Positions 1-6,323 are shown, counted from the stretch's first letter. The stretch: 6,902 nt of DNA from an uncultured bacterium (GCA_945910925.1 CAMDZX010000101.1:1-6902); one strand, 5' to 3'. The notes: generated by a model not told the origin, from the sequence alone. Made by a program: numbers and translations.

Positions 1-1027
1 TAAGGATAGAAACTTTTTACACGAGACAGATGACTTGGAAGGTGTTGATTTAGAAAAAGATTTTAATAAAATGTTTATGGAAGATTTTGTGGATAGAATA
101 AAACATCCATTTAGAAAATATCGAATGCAGGATGGGACAATAGAAGAAAGACTGGAGAATTTTCCACCAAACGGTTATATGCTTACAGGTCCGGATTCCA
201 AATCTAAAGAAGAAAGATTCAACTGGATGTTGAGTGAAATGGAAAAAGCCGGAGCAACAATTATTGATCCGGGTAAAGGTAAAAAAGCAAAGTTTGATAC
301 TGTGGGCGATGCCTGGTGGGATATGTGGAACAACCACTCAGATGAAGAATTCAAAAAAACAGGAAAGTTTAAGGTTTTTGTAGTACGAGGAGTTGATGAA
401 TTAGGTCAACCAAAAGGATATCCCGAAGGTCACTTAAAATTTCCTGATGGAGCTCTTTTAAAAGACTCTCCGGATACAGACAGTTGCAGTCATAAGCATG
501 GAATTATGCTTTTTTATACATGTCGAAGTGCAGGCAGATTAGATCCTGCAACTATAAGAACAGGAAGGATTGATGTAAAATTTTCTCCTCAACCCAAAGA
601 TGATGAACCGATAGAAATATGGAAAGAATATTTAGAAGATGTAAAAAGATATATGCCATCTGTCGTTGTAAACAAATTAGAAGCAGCAAAACAAGTTTTG
701 AGTAAACGTGGAGAAAAGGTTATGAAAGAAATGGAACCACATTTTGAGTATATGGTTCCTTATGAATCTCCAAAAGTTACGGATTCACTAAATAAATGGC
801 AAGATTATGTTACAAAACAAAGTAAAAATCCGGATAGAAATTTGTGTAATGCTGACTTCAGAGATAATATAAAGAACTTACAAGGCAATCTTTATCCTCT
901 TGATCCTGACAAATTTAATAAAATACTAAAAATGATGGAGGATGTTCAAACTCCTGAATATAAAGACACATGGAAATTTATTGTCAAATGTACTATGGAA
1001 GGTCAAGATCCTGCGTATTATTTATAA
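1..1027 (+). CDS. Degenerate AAA-type ATPase-like protein, 5' end outside the window
   Basis: Residues are numbered from the TTG at 35. The frame stays open to the window edge, and the codons before 35 read into the expected AAA entry segment (DDLEGVD), so the true start lies upstream and the gene is partial. The order of elements matches an AAA module. Residues 44-59 (PPNGYMLTGPDSKSKE) sit where 'PkGvLLyGPPGtGKT' is expected. A hydrophobic strand, VFVVRGVDELG at 114-124, sits at the Walker B position. RLDPATIRTGRID at 168-180 is a good match to the 'LDPAllRpGRfD' arginine-finger block. The P-loop keeps one Lys but loses the second Gly and the Thr/Ser, and the Walker B Asp-Glu is Arg-Gly, so ATP hydrolysis is doubtful. 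Residues 190-330 are charged and helical, with no protease motif seen. The stop is 11 bases before the next start, indicating an operon. Function is unknown; AAA ancestry is fairly sure. Confidence 0.72.
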   Translation, partial: KDRNFLHETDDLEGVDLEKDFNKMFMEDFVDRIKHPFRKYRMQDGTIEERLENFPPNGYMLTGPDSKSKEERFNWMLSEMEKAGATIIDPGKGKKAKFDTVGDAWWDMWNNHSDEEFKKTGKFKVFVVRGVDELGQPKGYPEGHLKFPDGALLKDSPDTDSCSHKHGIMLFYTCRSAGRLDPATIRTGRIDVKFSPQPKDDEPIEIWKEYLEDVKRYMPSVVVNKLEAAKQVLSKRGEKVMKEMEPHFEYMVPYESPKVTDSLNKWQDYVTKQSKNPDRNLCNADFRDNIKNLQGNLYPLDPDKFNKILKMMEDVQTPEYKDTWKFIVKCTMEGQDPAYYL

Positions 1028-1032
1028 GGAGA
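1026..1032 (+). promoter_or_regulatory. Shine-Dalgarno of the coiled-coil gene, overlapping the upstream stop codon
   Basis: AAGGAGA lies 6 bases before the ATG at 1039 and shares its first two bases with the TAA (1025-1027) of the preceding gene. It selects 1039 rather than the upstream in-frame ATG at 970 or the internal ATG at 1060. The overlap suggests translational coupling. Confidence 0.85.
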
Positions 1033-1038
1033 ATAAAA

Positions 1039-2061
1039 ATGAACATTATTACAAATTCAATGAATAAAAATTATAGTATATTAAGCTCCCCAAAAAGTAC
1101 TCCGGTTTTTAAGGGTTATACAACAGGTCCGGATGAAATTTGGACATCTACGGGATATTCTACGGTTGGACCGGGAGGTTATGTATCCGGTTATAAAGTT
1201 CCAAAGAATGCTACTCCTAACTATCCGGGGGCATATCCTAACAAATATACTAAAATTTATAAGGCAGATCCTTTTGAAATTATTCCTGAAGAAGTCTATA
1301 AAACACACGATTATACAATTCGTGATGATTTAAGATTAAGTCAAATTCAAAAAGATTATAAAAACGGATATAAGAATTTTGCAAGTAATGCTGAAAATGA
1401 AAAAAATTTTTTAGCGTATAATGCCAATAAGCATAGGGAACAGAGCCAATATCATCAAAGATTAGTTGATGGATATAAAAAACGTATGGATTTTGCAGAT
1501 AAAGATTCAATTAAACAAAAATATTCTGTTAAAATTACAGATAACGAAAAAAAATTGGCAGAAGCAAATCAAAAGCTAAATGGCTATATAGAGCCGTTAA
1601 AAAACGCTGAAGAACGTTTTAAACTATTAAAAGCTCTTGATGATAAAGTGGGTGAAATTGGTGCGGCATATCAGGAAATTAGTTCTACCGGCCGCAAGAT
1701 AATGAGTTGTAAGAATCCAACAACTGAGAAAGGTGAGATAGAAAAAAATTTACAGGAAATACAAAAATTACAATATAAACAAGCTAATGCAGTAAAAAAT
1801 GCAGGTAATGATTTGCCAAAGTTTGAGGCAGAAGAAGAAAAAGCTGCAATAAAAGCCAGATATGATGTACAGATAAATAGAATAAAAGAAAATATTAAAA
1901 ACTTAAACAAAAAAATTGCAGATGGAAAAGCAGAAATTCCAAACCTTATAAAAAAATGTGATGCTCTGCGTGAAAAGATAGCGCAATTGTATAAAGAACT
2001 TGATGTATGTATGGCAGATGTGGAAAAACTATATAAAACAAAATATCCGCATTGGTTATAA
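1039..2061 (+). CDS. Hypothetical Tyr/Gly/Pro-rich N-terminal, coiled-coil C-terminal protein
   Basis: This 340-residue protein was not recognised as any named family. The start is fixed by the AAGGAGA at 1026-1032. Three parts are visible. Residues 1-23 are polar, followed by a short PVFKGY motif at 22-27. Residues 27-75 are low complexity and rich in Tyr, Gly and Pro (TTGP, STGYSTVGPGGYVSGY, NYPGAYP), with a Tyr about every six residues. From about 95 to 335 it is Lys/Glu/Gln/Asn-rich and helical, with long heptad-like stretches (about 165-215 and 232-335) typical of coiled coil. There is no signal peptide, transmembrane segment or enzymatic motif. Its tight linkage to the degenerate AAA gene suggests the two proteins act together, perhaps as a scaffold and a remodelling partner, which is inference. 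The N-terminal FKG motif resembles short tags that I recall from Gastranaerophilales proteins; this is unverified. Confidence 0.8.
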   Translation: MNIITNSMNKNYSILSSPKSTPVFKGYTTGPDEIWTSTGYSTVGPGGYVSGYKVPKNATPNYPGAYPNKYTKIYKADPFEIIPEEVYKTHDYTIRDDLRLSQIQKDYKNGYKNFASNAENEKNFLAYNANKHREQSQYHQRLVDGYKKRMDFADKDSIKQKYSVKITDNEKKLAEANQKLNGYIEPLKNAEERFKLLKALDDKVGEIGAAYQEISSTGRKIMSCKNPTTEKGEIEKNLQEIQKLQYKQANAVKNAGNDLPKFEAEEEKAAIKARYDVQINRIKENIKNLNKKIADGKAEIPNLIKKCDALREKIAQLYKELDVCMADVEKLYKTKYPHWL

Positions 2062-2114
2062 AATAAATTAAACTTATTATTGTCCAAATTCTTTTTTTGA
2101 AATAGGATAATAGT

Positions 2115-2876
2115 ATGTTTCACATAAAATTCATTAATAAAAAAAGAGTTATTTATTCGGATATTATTCCTGAAACAGAACATTTTTTTACGACCAGAGA
2201 AACTGTTATTCGTTCTCATGAGGAAGGTCTACAGCGTTTGGTAAGGCAGAATAAAAAAGATATTGCAAACTATCTCGATATCGATAAGAAGTTTCTTATT
2301 TCTCCGACACAGACACACTCAGATAATGTCAGACTTGCTAGTAAGCGTATAAAATATTATCCGAATACTGATTCTTTAATTGATGATGAAACGGATATTG
2401 CAATTTATCTTAATTTTGCTGATTGTACGCCCATAGTTTTATATGATAAAGAACATAATGTAGGTGCTATTGCACATGCCGGTTGGCGAGGCACTGCGGC
2501 ACAAATTGTTCAAAAAACTGCTGCGCTTATGCAGAGTGAATATTATACAAAACCTGAAAACCTTTATGCGGTAATAGGTCCGACTATTGCAATATGTTGT
2601 TATTGTGTGGGAGAAGAGGTGTTTGAGCAATTGAAAAGTACGATATCGGATATTGAACCGTATAATCGTCAAATATACGAAAAAATATACATAGATTTGA
2701 AGGGGATTAATAAACAACAACTTATTGAATTTGGTGTACCTAAAAATAATATTGATGTTTGTCCGTATTGTACAAGTTGTAATAATGATTTATTCTTTTC
2801 GTATCGAAAAGAATATGGTACAACTTCAAGACATAGCGCAGTTTTAAAACTAAACAAACAAAAAGCCGATATTTAA
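2115..2876 (+). CDS. pgeF: Peptidoglycan editing factor / purine nucleoside phosphorylase family protein PgeF (YfiH, LACC1-like)
   Basis: This 253-residue protein belongs to the Cu-oxidase_4 (YfiH/YlmD/LACC1) family and has normal length. Family blocks appear in order: FFTTRE near 24-29, PTQTHSDNV at 64-72, ADCTPIVLYD at 102-111, IAHAGWRGT at 119-127, IGPTIAICCYCVGEEV at 154-169 and CTSCNNDLFFSYR at 219-231. The conserved metal site is complete: His68, Cys104 and His121, with the Cys-His spacing of 17 seen in YlmD. Members are reported as cytosolic phosphorylases/deaminases of purine nucleosides, and in E. coli as editing mis-incorporated serine out of peptidoglycan precursors; which activity applies here cannot be told. 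The start has a weak AGGA (2104-2107) 7 bases upstream. Extra cysteines (161, 162, 164, 216, 219, 222) lie in the usual Cys-rich blocks. The gene follows the coiled-coil gene by 53 bases with no terminator between, so read-through is possible. Confidence 0.93.
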   Translation: MFHIKFINKKRVIYSDIIPETEHFFTTRETVIRSHEEGLQRLVRQNKKDIANYLDIDKKFLISPTQTHSDNVRLASKRIKYYPNTDSLIDDETDIAIYLNFADCTPIVLYDKEHNVGAIAHAGWRGTAAQIVQKTAALMQSEYYTKPENLYAVIGPTIAICCYCVGEEVFEQLKSTISDIEPYNRQIYEKIYIDLKGINKQQLIEFGVPKNNIDVCPYCTSCNNDLFFSYRKEYGTTSRHSAVLKLNKQKADI

Positions 2877-2891
2877 ATCGGCTTTTTGTTT
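2856..2891. terminator. Bidirectional intrinsic terminator between pgeF and the symporter gene
   Basis: Perfect 15-base arms (2856-2870 and 2877-2891) enclose a 6-base loop, ATTTAA. The core is GCCGAT/ATCGGC, followed by TTTTTGTTTT on the + strand and the mirror-image T-rich run on the - strand. It lies between converging genes and can stop both. The left arm encodes the last residues of PgeF, and the pgeF TAA (2874-2876) lies in the loop. Confidence 0.92.
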
Positions 2892-2909
2892 TATGTATTT
2901 TTATAATTC

Positions 2910-4232
2910 TTAAATGATTTCGTTATACGCTGACGGATTTGTCAGTAAGTCGTAATTGATTTCATTTTCGTTATCTGCAATAGCTGCTGCAACTACTGCA
3001 TCCGACGTTACGTTTATCAAGGTTCTCATCATATCCGTTAATCTTTCGATAGTGAATAAGAATGCAAAACCTGCAACCAATTGTTCAGGAGACAAGCCCA
3101 TACCGTTCAAAATAAGCGCTATTGTGATAAGTCCTGCCCCCGGAATACCTGCACAGGTACTTGATGCAATCATAGCAAGAACAGCGATTTGTATAACAAG
3201 GAACGGAGTCAAAACAACACCGTAAGCCTGAGTTAAGAATATAACTGCAACCGTTTGTAAAAGTGCAGTTCCGTCCATACTTAATGTTGCACCGAGAGGC
3301 AAAACAAAACTTGAAACTTTGTGTGAAATACCTCTTTTTTCACAACAAGCAATAGTCAAAGGTAATGTTGCAGATGAACTTGCAGTTCCGAATGCAACCA
3401 TCATTGCCTCAGCGATTGCGGCATATAACATTAATACAGGCACTTTTGAAAATATTTTTAAGAATAGCGGATATACAAGGAATAACTGCAATCCGAACCC
3501 AATTGCCAGAACCATCAAATATTTAGAAATACTTGAGAATATGTCTATACCGAATGTCGACACTGAAACCGCAGTCAGCGCAAATACACCGGGTGCAGCA
3601 AAAAACATTATCCAATCCGTAACCTTCATGGTTGCGGCAAAGACCGATTCAAAGAACGAAACAATAGAACGATTAACATCTCCTACTTTTGCAAGTGCGA
3701 TTGAGAATATCAATGCAAATACTATAATAGGAACCATGTCGCCTTTTGCAATTGATTCAAGAGGATTCTTCGGTACAAAACCTAAAAATAAATTAAGAAG
3801 ATGTCCTTTTTGAGCATCAATTGTTGATGAAACTTGTGATTGTATTCCCACCGCAACATCCGAATTTATGTAATGTGCAGCGCCTTCTCCGGGTTTGAAA
3901 CCTAAAGCAAGAAACGCACCTATCGTAACCGCGGCAATAGTGATTATTCCATAGTATAACACCATTTTCTTCCCGAATTTTCCGAGTTGTTTGTTATCTC
4001 CGACACTTGTAATACCAATTACTATTGCAGAGATAACCAATGGTATTACAACCATTTGAATTAATCTGATGAATAATTGTCCGACAAAAGTCAGAATATT
4101 CATTACAAACGGGTTTGAGTGACTGTGTAAAAGTGCTCCGACAACGACACCGGCAACTAACCCGAAAAATATGTGCCAATTTCTTTTAAACCCTAAACCA
4201 AGAGCTATCAGCACCTGCATGTGTAGTTTCAT
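2910..4232 (-). CDS. Dicarboxylate/amino acid:cation symporter (DAACS family, Glt/DctA type)
   Basis: This is a 440-residue integral membrane transporter of the glutamate transporter fold, with about eight hydrophobic segments and two re-entrant hairpins. It imports an acidic amino acid or C4-dicarboxylate with Na+ or H+ across the inner membrane. Diagnostic blocks are the Ser-rich hairpin 1 tip (GTASSSATLP, 282-291), PLGATLSMDGTAL (312-324) for the unwound TM7, hairpin 2 (CAGIPGAG, 360-367) and TM8 (ERLTDMMRTLINVTSD, 396-411). Aligned to Gltph, Asp400, Arg403, Asn407 and Asp411 are kept (Asp394, Arg397, Asn401, Asp405). The retained TM8 Arg favours an acidic substrate such as glutamate or aspartate. 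Two departures are Ser318 for Asn310 of NMDGT and Glu396 for Asp390. The start is set by AGAGGA (4246-4241), 8 bases upstream. It has its own promoter, but no terminator separates it from aroF upstream. The exact substrate is not assignable, so no symbol is given. Confidence 0.93.
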   Translation of the reverse strand: MKLHMQVLIALGLGFKRNWHIFFGLVAGVVVGALLHSHSNPFVMNILTFVGQLFIRLIQMVVIPLVISAIVIGITSVGDNKQLGKFGKKMVLYYGIITIAAVTIGAFLALGFKPGEGAAHYINSDVAVGIQSQVSSTIDAQKGHLLNLFLGFVPKNPLESIAKGDMVPIIVFALIFSIALAKVGDVNRSIVSFFESVFAATMKVTDWIMFFAAPGVFALTAVSVSTFGIDIFSSISKYLMVLAIGFGLQLFLVYPLFLKIFSKVPVLMLYAAIAEAMMVAFGTASSSATLPLTIACCEKRGISHKVSSFVLPLGATLSMDGTALLQTVAVIFLTQAYGVVLTPFLVIQIAVLAMIASSTCAGIPGAGLITIALILNGMGLSPEQLVAGFAFLFTIERLTDMMRTLINVTSDAVVAAAIADNENEINYDLLTNPSAYNEII

Positions 4233-4276
4233 TCAATAAATCCTCTCATAACTTGCTACCGTATAATTACACAGAT

Positions 4277-4305
4277 ATTGTACTAAACTATAATAAATAT
4301 TTCAA
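4277..4305 (-). promoter_or_regulatory. Sigma-70-type promoter of the symporter gene
   Basis: Read on the - strand, TTGAAA (4305-4300) and TACAAT (4282-4277) are separated by 17 bases. Transcription would start near 4270, giving a leader of about 38 bases that includes the AGAGGA ribosome site. Both hexamers match consensus at 5 of 6 and 5 of 6 or nearly so; the call is by eye. Confidence 0.65.
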
Positions 4306-4316
4306 GTAAAATATGA

Positions 4317-5357
4317 CTAAACAACTATTAAATCACGGCTTTCGTTAAGAACTTTAACAAGTGCCGATAAGTGAGTCATAAGTGTTTTAAACTGAGGAAT
4401 AGTTAAACTTTGTGCACCGTCAGAATAAGCCTTGTCAGGATTATTGTGTACTTCAACCATCAGTCCGTCAGCTCCCGATACCACTGCAGCTTTTGACATA
4501 GGTTCTATCAAATATCTTTTTCCTGTTGCATGGCTCGGGTCAACTATTATAGGAAGGTGTGAGAACTTCTTTATAACAGGAACTGCGGCAAGGTCAAGTA
4601 CATTTCTTGTGTAATTTGAATCAAAGCCCTTAATTCCTCTTTCACAAAGAATTACATTCTCGTTACCGTTATATAAGATATGCTCTGCTGCAAGCAAAAA
4701 TTCTCTAATCCCTGCTGCGGGACCGCGTTTTAGCATTACGGGTTTATTTGTTTTACCGATTGCTTTAAGCAGTTTAAAGTTTTGCATATTCCTTGCCCCG
4801 ACTTGAATAATGTCCGCATATTCACAAATGAGCGGTAAATCCAAAGTATCCATTACCTCGGTGATAACTAAAAGTCCTGTCTTTTCTGCGGCTTCTTTCA
4901 AATATTTAAGCCCTTTTTCTTCCATACCTTGAAAATCATAAGGAGATGTTCTCGGTTTAAATGCCCCGCCACGAAGGATTTCTGCACCCGAATCTTTAAC
5001 TGCACAAGCAATTTCTAAAAGCGCATCAAAATCTTCTTCAACGCTGCAAGGTCCTGCCATAACGACAGGTTTGTTGCCTCCGCCGATTTTTACCCCGTTT
5101 TTGAATTCTATAACTGTATCTTCTTTTTTGCTTTCTCTGCTTGCAAGTTTAAATGGTTCTTGGATAAGTTTTACTTCTCGAACCCCATCAAACGAGTTTA
5201 TGGAATGAGGTTGCACAAGACGTTTATCGCCTATTGCAGCAATAACGGTAAAAACTTCTCCGTAGTTAATATTTATTTTAAAATCATTTTCTTCAAGATG
5301 TTTTACAACTTTGTTAATTTGAGCTTCTGTTGCTCCTGATTCCATAATTATAATCAT
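4317..5357 (-). CDS. aroF: 3-deoxy-7-phosphoheptulonate (DAHP) synthase, type I-beta with N-terminal regulatory domain
   Basis: The enzyme condenses phosphoenolpyruvate and erythrose 4-phosphate into DAHP, the first step of the shikimate pathway, in the cytosol. At 346 residues it matches the Thermotoga maritima type (about 338). Residues 1-65 form the ferredoxin-like (ACT-like) domain that in that enzyme mediates Tyr/Phe feedback inhibition. The TIM-barrel follows, with AGPCSVE (101-107), RGGAFKPRTSPY (129-140), QVGARNMQNF (185-194), KRG (210-212), CERGIKGF (238-245), DPSHATGKR (273-281) and EVHNNPDKAYSDGAQSL (302-318). The four metal ligands are visible as Cys104, His276, Glu302 and Asp313. 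AAGGAGA (5372-5366), 8 bases upstream, fixes the first ATG rather than Met5. It is transcribed divergently from pheA, so flux entry and the phenylalanine branch are adjacent. No terminator was seen after it, so transcripts may continue into the symporter gene. Confidence 0.96.
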   Translation of the reverse strand: MIIIMESGATEAQINKVVKHLEENDFKININYGEVFTVIAAIGDKRLVQPHSINSFDGVREVKLIQEPFKLASRESKKEDTVIEFKNGVKIGGGNKPVVMAGPCSVEEDFDALLEIACAVKDSGAEILRGGAFKPRTSPYDFQGMEEKGLKYLKEAAEKTGLLVITEVMDTLDLPLICEYADIIQVGARNMQNFKLLKAIGKTNKPVMLKRGPAAGIREFLLAAEHILYNGNENVILCERGIKGFDSNYTRNVLDLAAVPVIKKFSHLPIIVDPSHATGKRYLIEPMSKAAVVSGADGLMVEVHNNPDKAYSDGAQSLTIPQFKTLMTHLSALVKVLNESRDLIVV

Positions 5358-5365
5358 AAATTTAA

Positions 5366-5372
5366 TCTCCTT
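5366..5372 (-). promoter_or_regulatory. Shine-Dalgarno of aroF
   Basis: AAGGAGA on the - strand lies 8 bases from the ATG at 5357 and 20 bases from the alternative in-frame ATG at 5345, so it decides the start. Confidence 0.85.
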
Positions 5373-5381
5373 ATAAGTTTT

Positions 5382-5409
5382 ATTATAGACATAAATTCAT
5401 TCATTGCAA
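5382..5409 (-). promoter_or_regulatory. Sigma-70-type promoter of aroF
   Basis: On the - strand TTGCAA (5409-5404) and a perfect TATAAT (5387-5382) are spaced by 16 bases. The predicted start near 5375 gives a leader of about 18 bases that is little more than the Shine-Dalgarno sequence, leaving no room for an attenuator or T-box. Confidence 0.65.
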
Positions 5410-5416
5410 ATTTATT

Positions 5417-5425
5417 TGATATAAT
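5417..5425 (+). promoter_or_regulatory. Extended -10 promoter of pheA
   Basis: TGATATAAT is a full TGn-TATAAT extended -10 element. The sequence 17-18 bases upstream (TTCATT, 5396-5401) is only a weak -35, as is usual for this promoter type. The expected start, 6-8 bases beyond the box, falls at about 5432-5433, right at the ATG at 5433. The other candidate ATG at 5424 overlaps the box itself. Confidence 0.65.
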
Positions 5426-5432
5426 GTTTACT

Positions 5433-6281
5433 ATGGTAAAAACGATTTATTTTCTGGGCCCGAAAACTTCATACAGCGATTTTGCAAAAGAGCAGTTCGT
5501 TAACCGATTCGCTTTAAACGAATATGTAGAAAAGCCGATGCGAACAATAACCGCAATAATTTCTGAGATTGATAAGCACCCTGAAAATATTGCAGTTTTG
5601 CCGATAGAAAATTCTATTGAAGGTACTGTTAAAGAAACGATTGATAATCTTATAAAAATAGAAAATCAAAATATAAATATTCTTGGAGAAACTGTTGTAT
5701 CAATAGAACATTGTTTGATTGGGTATGCAAAAGAATTTAATGATATAAAAAAAATCAAATCACATCCTCAAGCAATTTCTCAATGTTATGATTATATATA
5801 CGAAAAATTTGGAGATAATATAATTTTGGAGCCGGAATCTTCGACCGCAAATGCTATAAAAAATCTTTCTTCAACAACTTTAGAAATAGCGGCAATCGGT
5901 AATAAATTCTCGGCAGAATATTATGACAAACCAATAATAGATATAAATATAAACGATGAAAAATACAATCAAACAAGGTTTATTCTTTTGGGCGTTCCCG
6001 ACAAGATACGTCAAACAGATAATGATAAAACAAGCATTATGTTTTCAACCGAAAATAAACCCGGAGCCCTGTCTGATATCTTGAATATCCTAAAAGAAAA
6101 CAATATAAATATGACATATATTTCGTCACGTCCTTCTCGAAAATCATTAGGAGAGTATTGTTTCTTTATTGATTTTGACGGAAATGTGCTGGAAGATAAA
6201 AATGCAAAAGCGATGTTTGAAGTATTAAAACATGTAAAGAGTTTTAAACATTTAGGTTCATACCCTGCTTATATTGCCTAA
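5433..6281 (+). CDS. pheA: Prephenate dehydratase with C-terminal ACT domain (monofunctional)
   Basis: The enzyme converts prephenate to phenylpyruvate, the phenylalanine-specific step. This start gives 282 residues; the upstream ATG at 5424 would add three but lies inside the -10 box, and family proteins typically begin just before the YFLGPK-like motif. No chorismate mutase domain is present. Catalytic-domain blocks are FLGPKTSYSDFA (7-18), LPIENSIEGTV (56-66), SHPQAISQC (110-118), ESSTANA (135-141), AAIGNKFSAEYY (153-164) and the NQTRF motif (179-183) containing the catalytic Thr-Arg-Phe. The ACT domain from about 200 has the PGAL turn (210-213) and SSRP (231-234) where phenylalanine-sensing enzymes usually have ESRP. 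There is no Shine-Dalgarno sequence before either ATG, and the promoter predicts a leaderless transcript. It is divergent from aroF. The gene ends 86 bases before the zinc-ribbon gene. Confidence 0.95.
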   Translation: MVKTIYFLGPKTSYSDFAKEQFVNRFALNEYVEKPMRTITAIISEIDKHPENIAVLPIENSIEGTVKETIDNLIKIENQNINILGETVVSIEHCLIGYAKEFNDIKKIKSHPQAISQCYDYIYEKFGDNIILEPESSTANAIKNLSSTTLEIAAIGNKFSAEYYDKPIIDININDEKYNQTRFILLGVPDKIRQTDNDKTSIMFSTENKPGALSDILNILKENNINMTYISSRPSRKSLGEYCFFIDFDGNVLEDKNAKAMFEVLKHVKSFKHLGSYPAYIA

Positions 6282-6286
6282 AAAGC

Positions 6287-6314
6287 TTGCAATTTGTAGA
6301 AAAAACGCTATAAT
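6287..6314 (+). promoter_or_regulatory. Sigma-70-type promoter of the zinc-ribbon gene
   Basis: TTGCAA (6287-6292) and a perfect TATAAT (6309-6314) are spaced by 16 bases, the same boxes and spacing as at aroF. The predicted start near 6321 gives a leader of about 46 bases. The promoter begins six bases after the pheA stop, and no terminator intervenes. Confidence 0.7.
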
Positions 6315-6323
6315 GGCTAGTGT

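Noticed and set aside
35..37. TTG as the true start of the AAA-like gene
   Set aside because: The frame is open to the window edge, and the upstream codons continue the AAA entry segment. No ribosome site precedes the TTG.
2080..2115. A possible pgeF promoter TTGTCC-17-TAGGAT that would put the transcript start on the ATG
   Set aside because: Each hexamer matches consensus at only 4 of 6 in a T-rich stretch. An AGGA ribosome site is also present, so read-through from the upstream operon explains expression equally well.
1671..2219. A 182-residue - strand reading frame across the coiled-coil gene and the start of pgeF
   Set aside because: It is a Phe/Ser-rich mirror of Lys/Glu-rich codons, spans two real genes and has no start signal.
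3319..3813. A 164-residue + strand reading frame inside the symporter gene
   Set aside because: It is antisense to a strongly conserved transporter with all motifs intact, and it has no ribosome site or recognisable product.
4262..4267. TATAAT on the + strand upstream of the symporter gene as a rightward promoter
   Set aside because: It would transcribe only antisense to aroF, with no rightward gene before pheA and no good -35. It is probably a chance match in AT-rich DNA.
5404..5425. TTGCAA (5404-5409) as the -35 box of pheA
   Set aside because: The spacing to TATAAT at 5420 is only 10 bases, far too short. The same TTGCAA fits the aroF promoter on the other strand with 16 bases.
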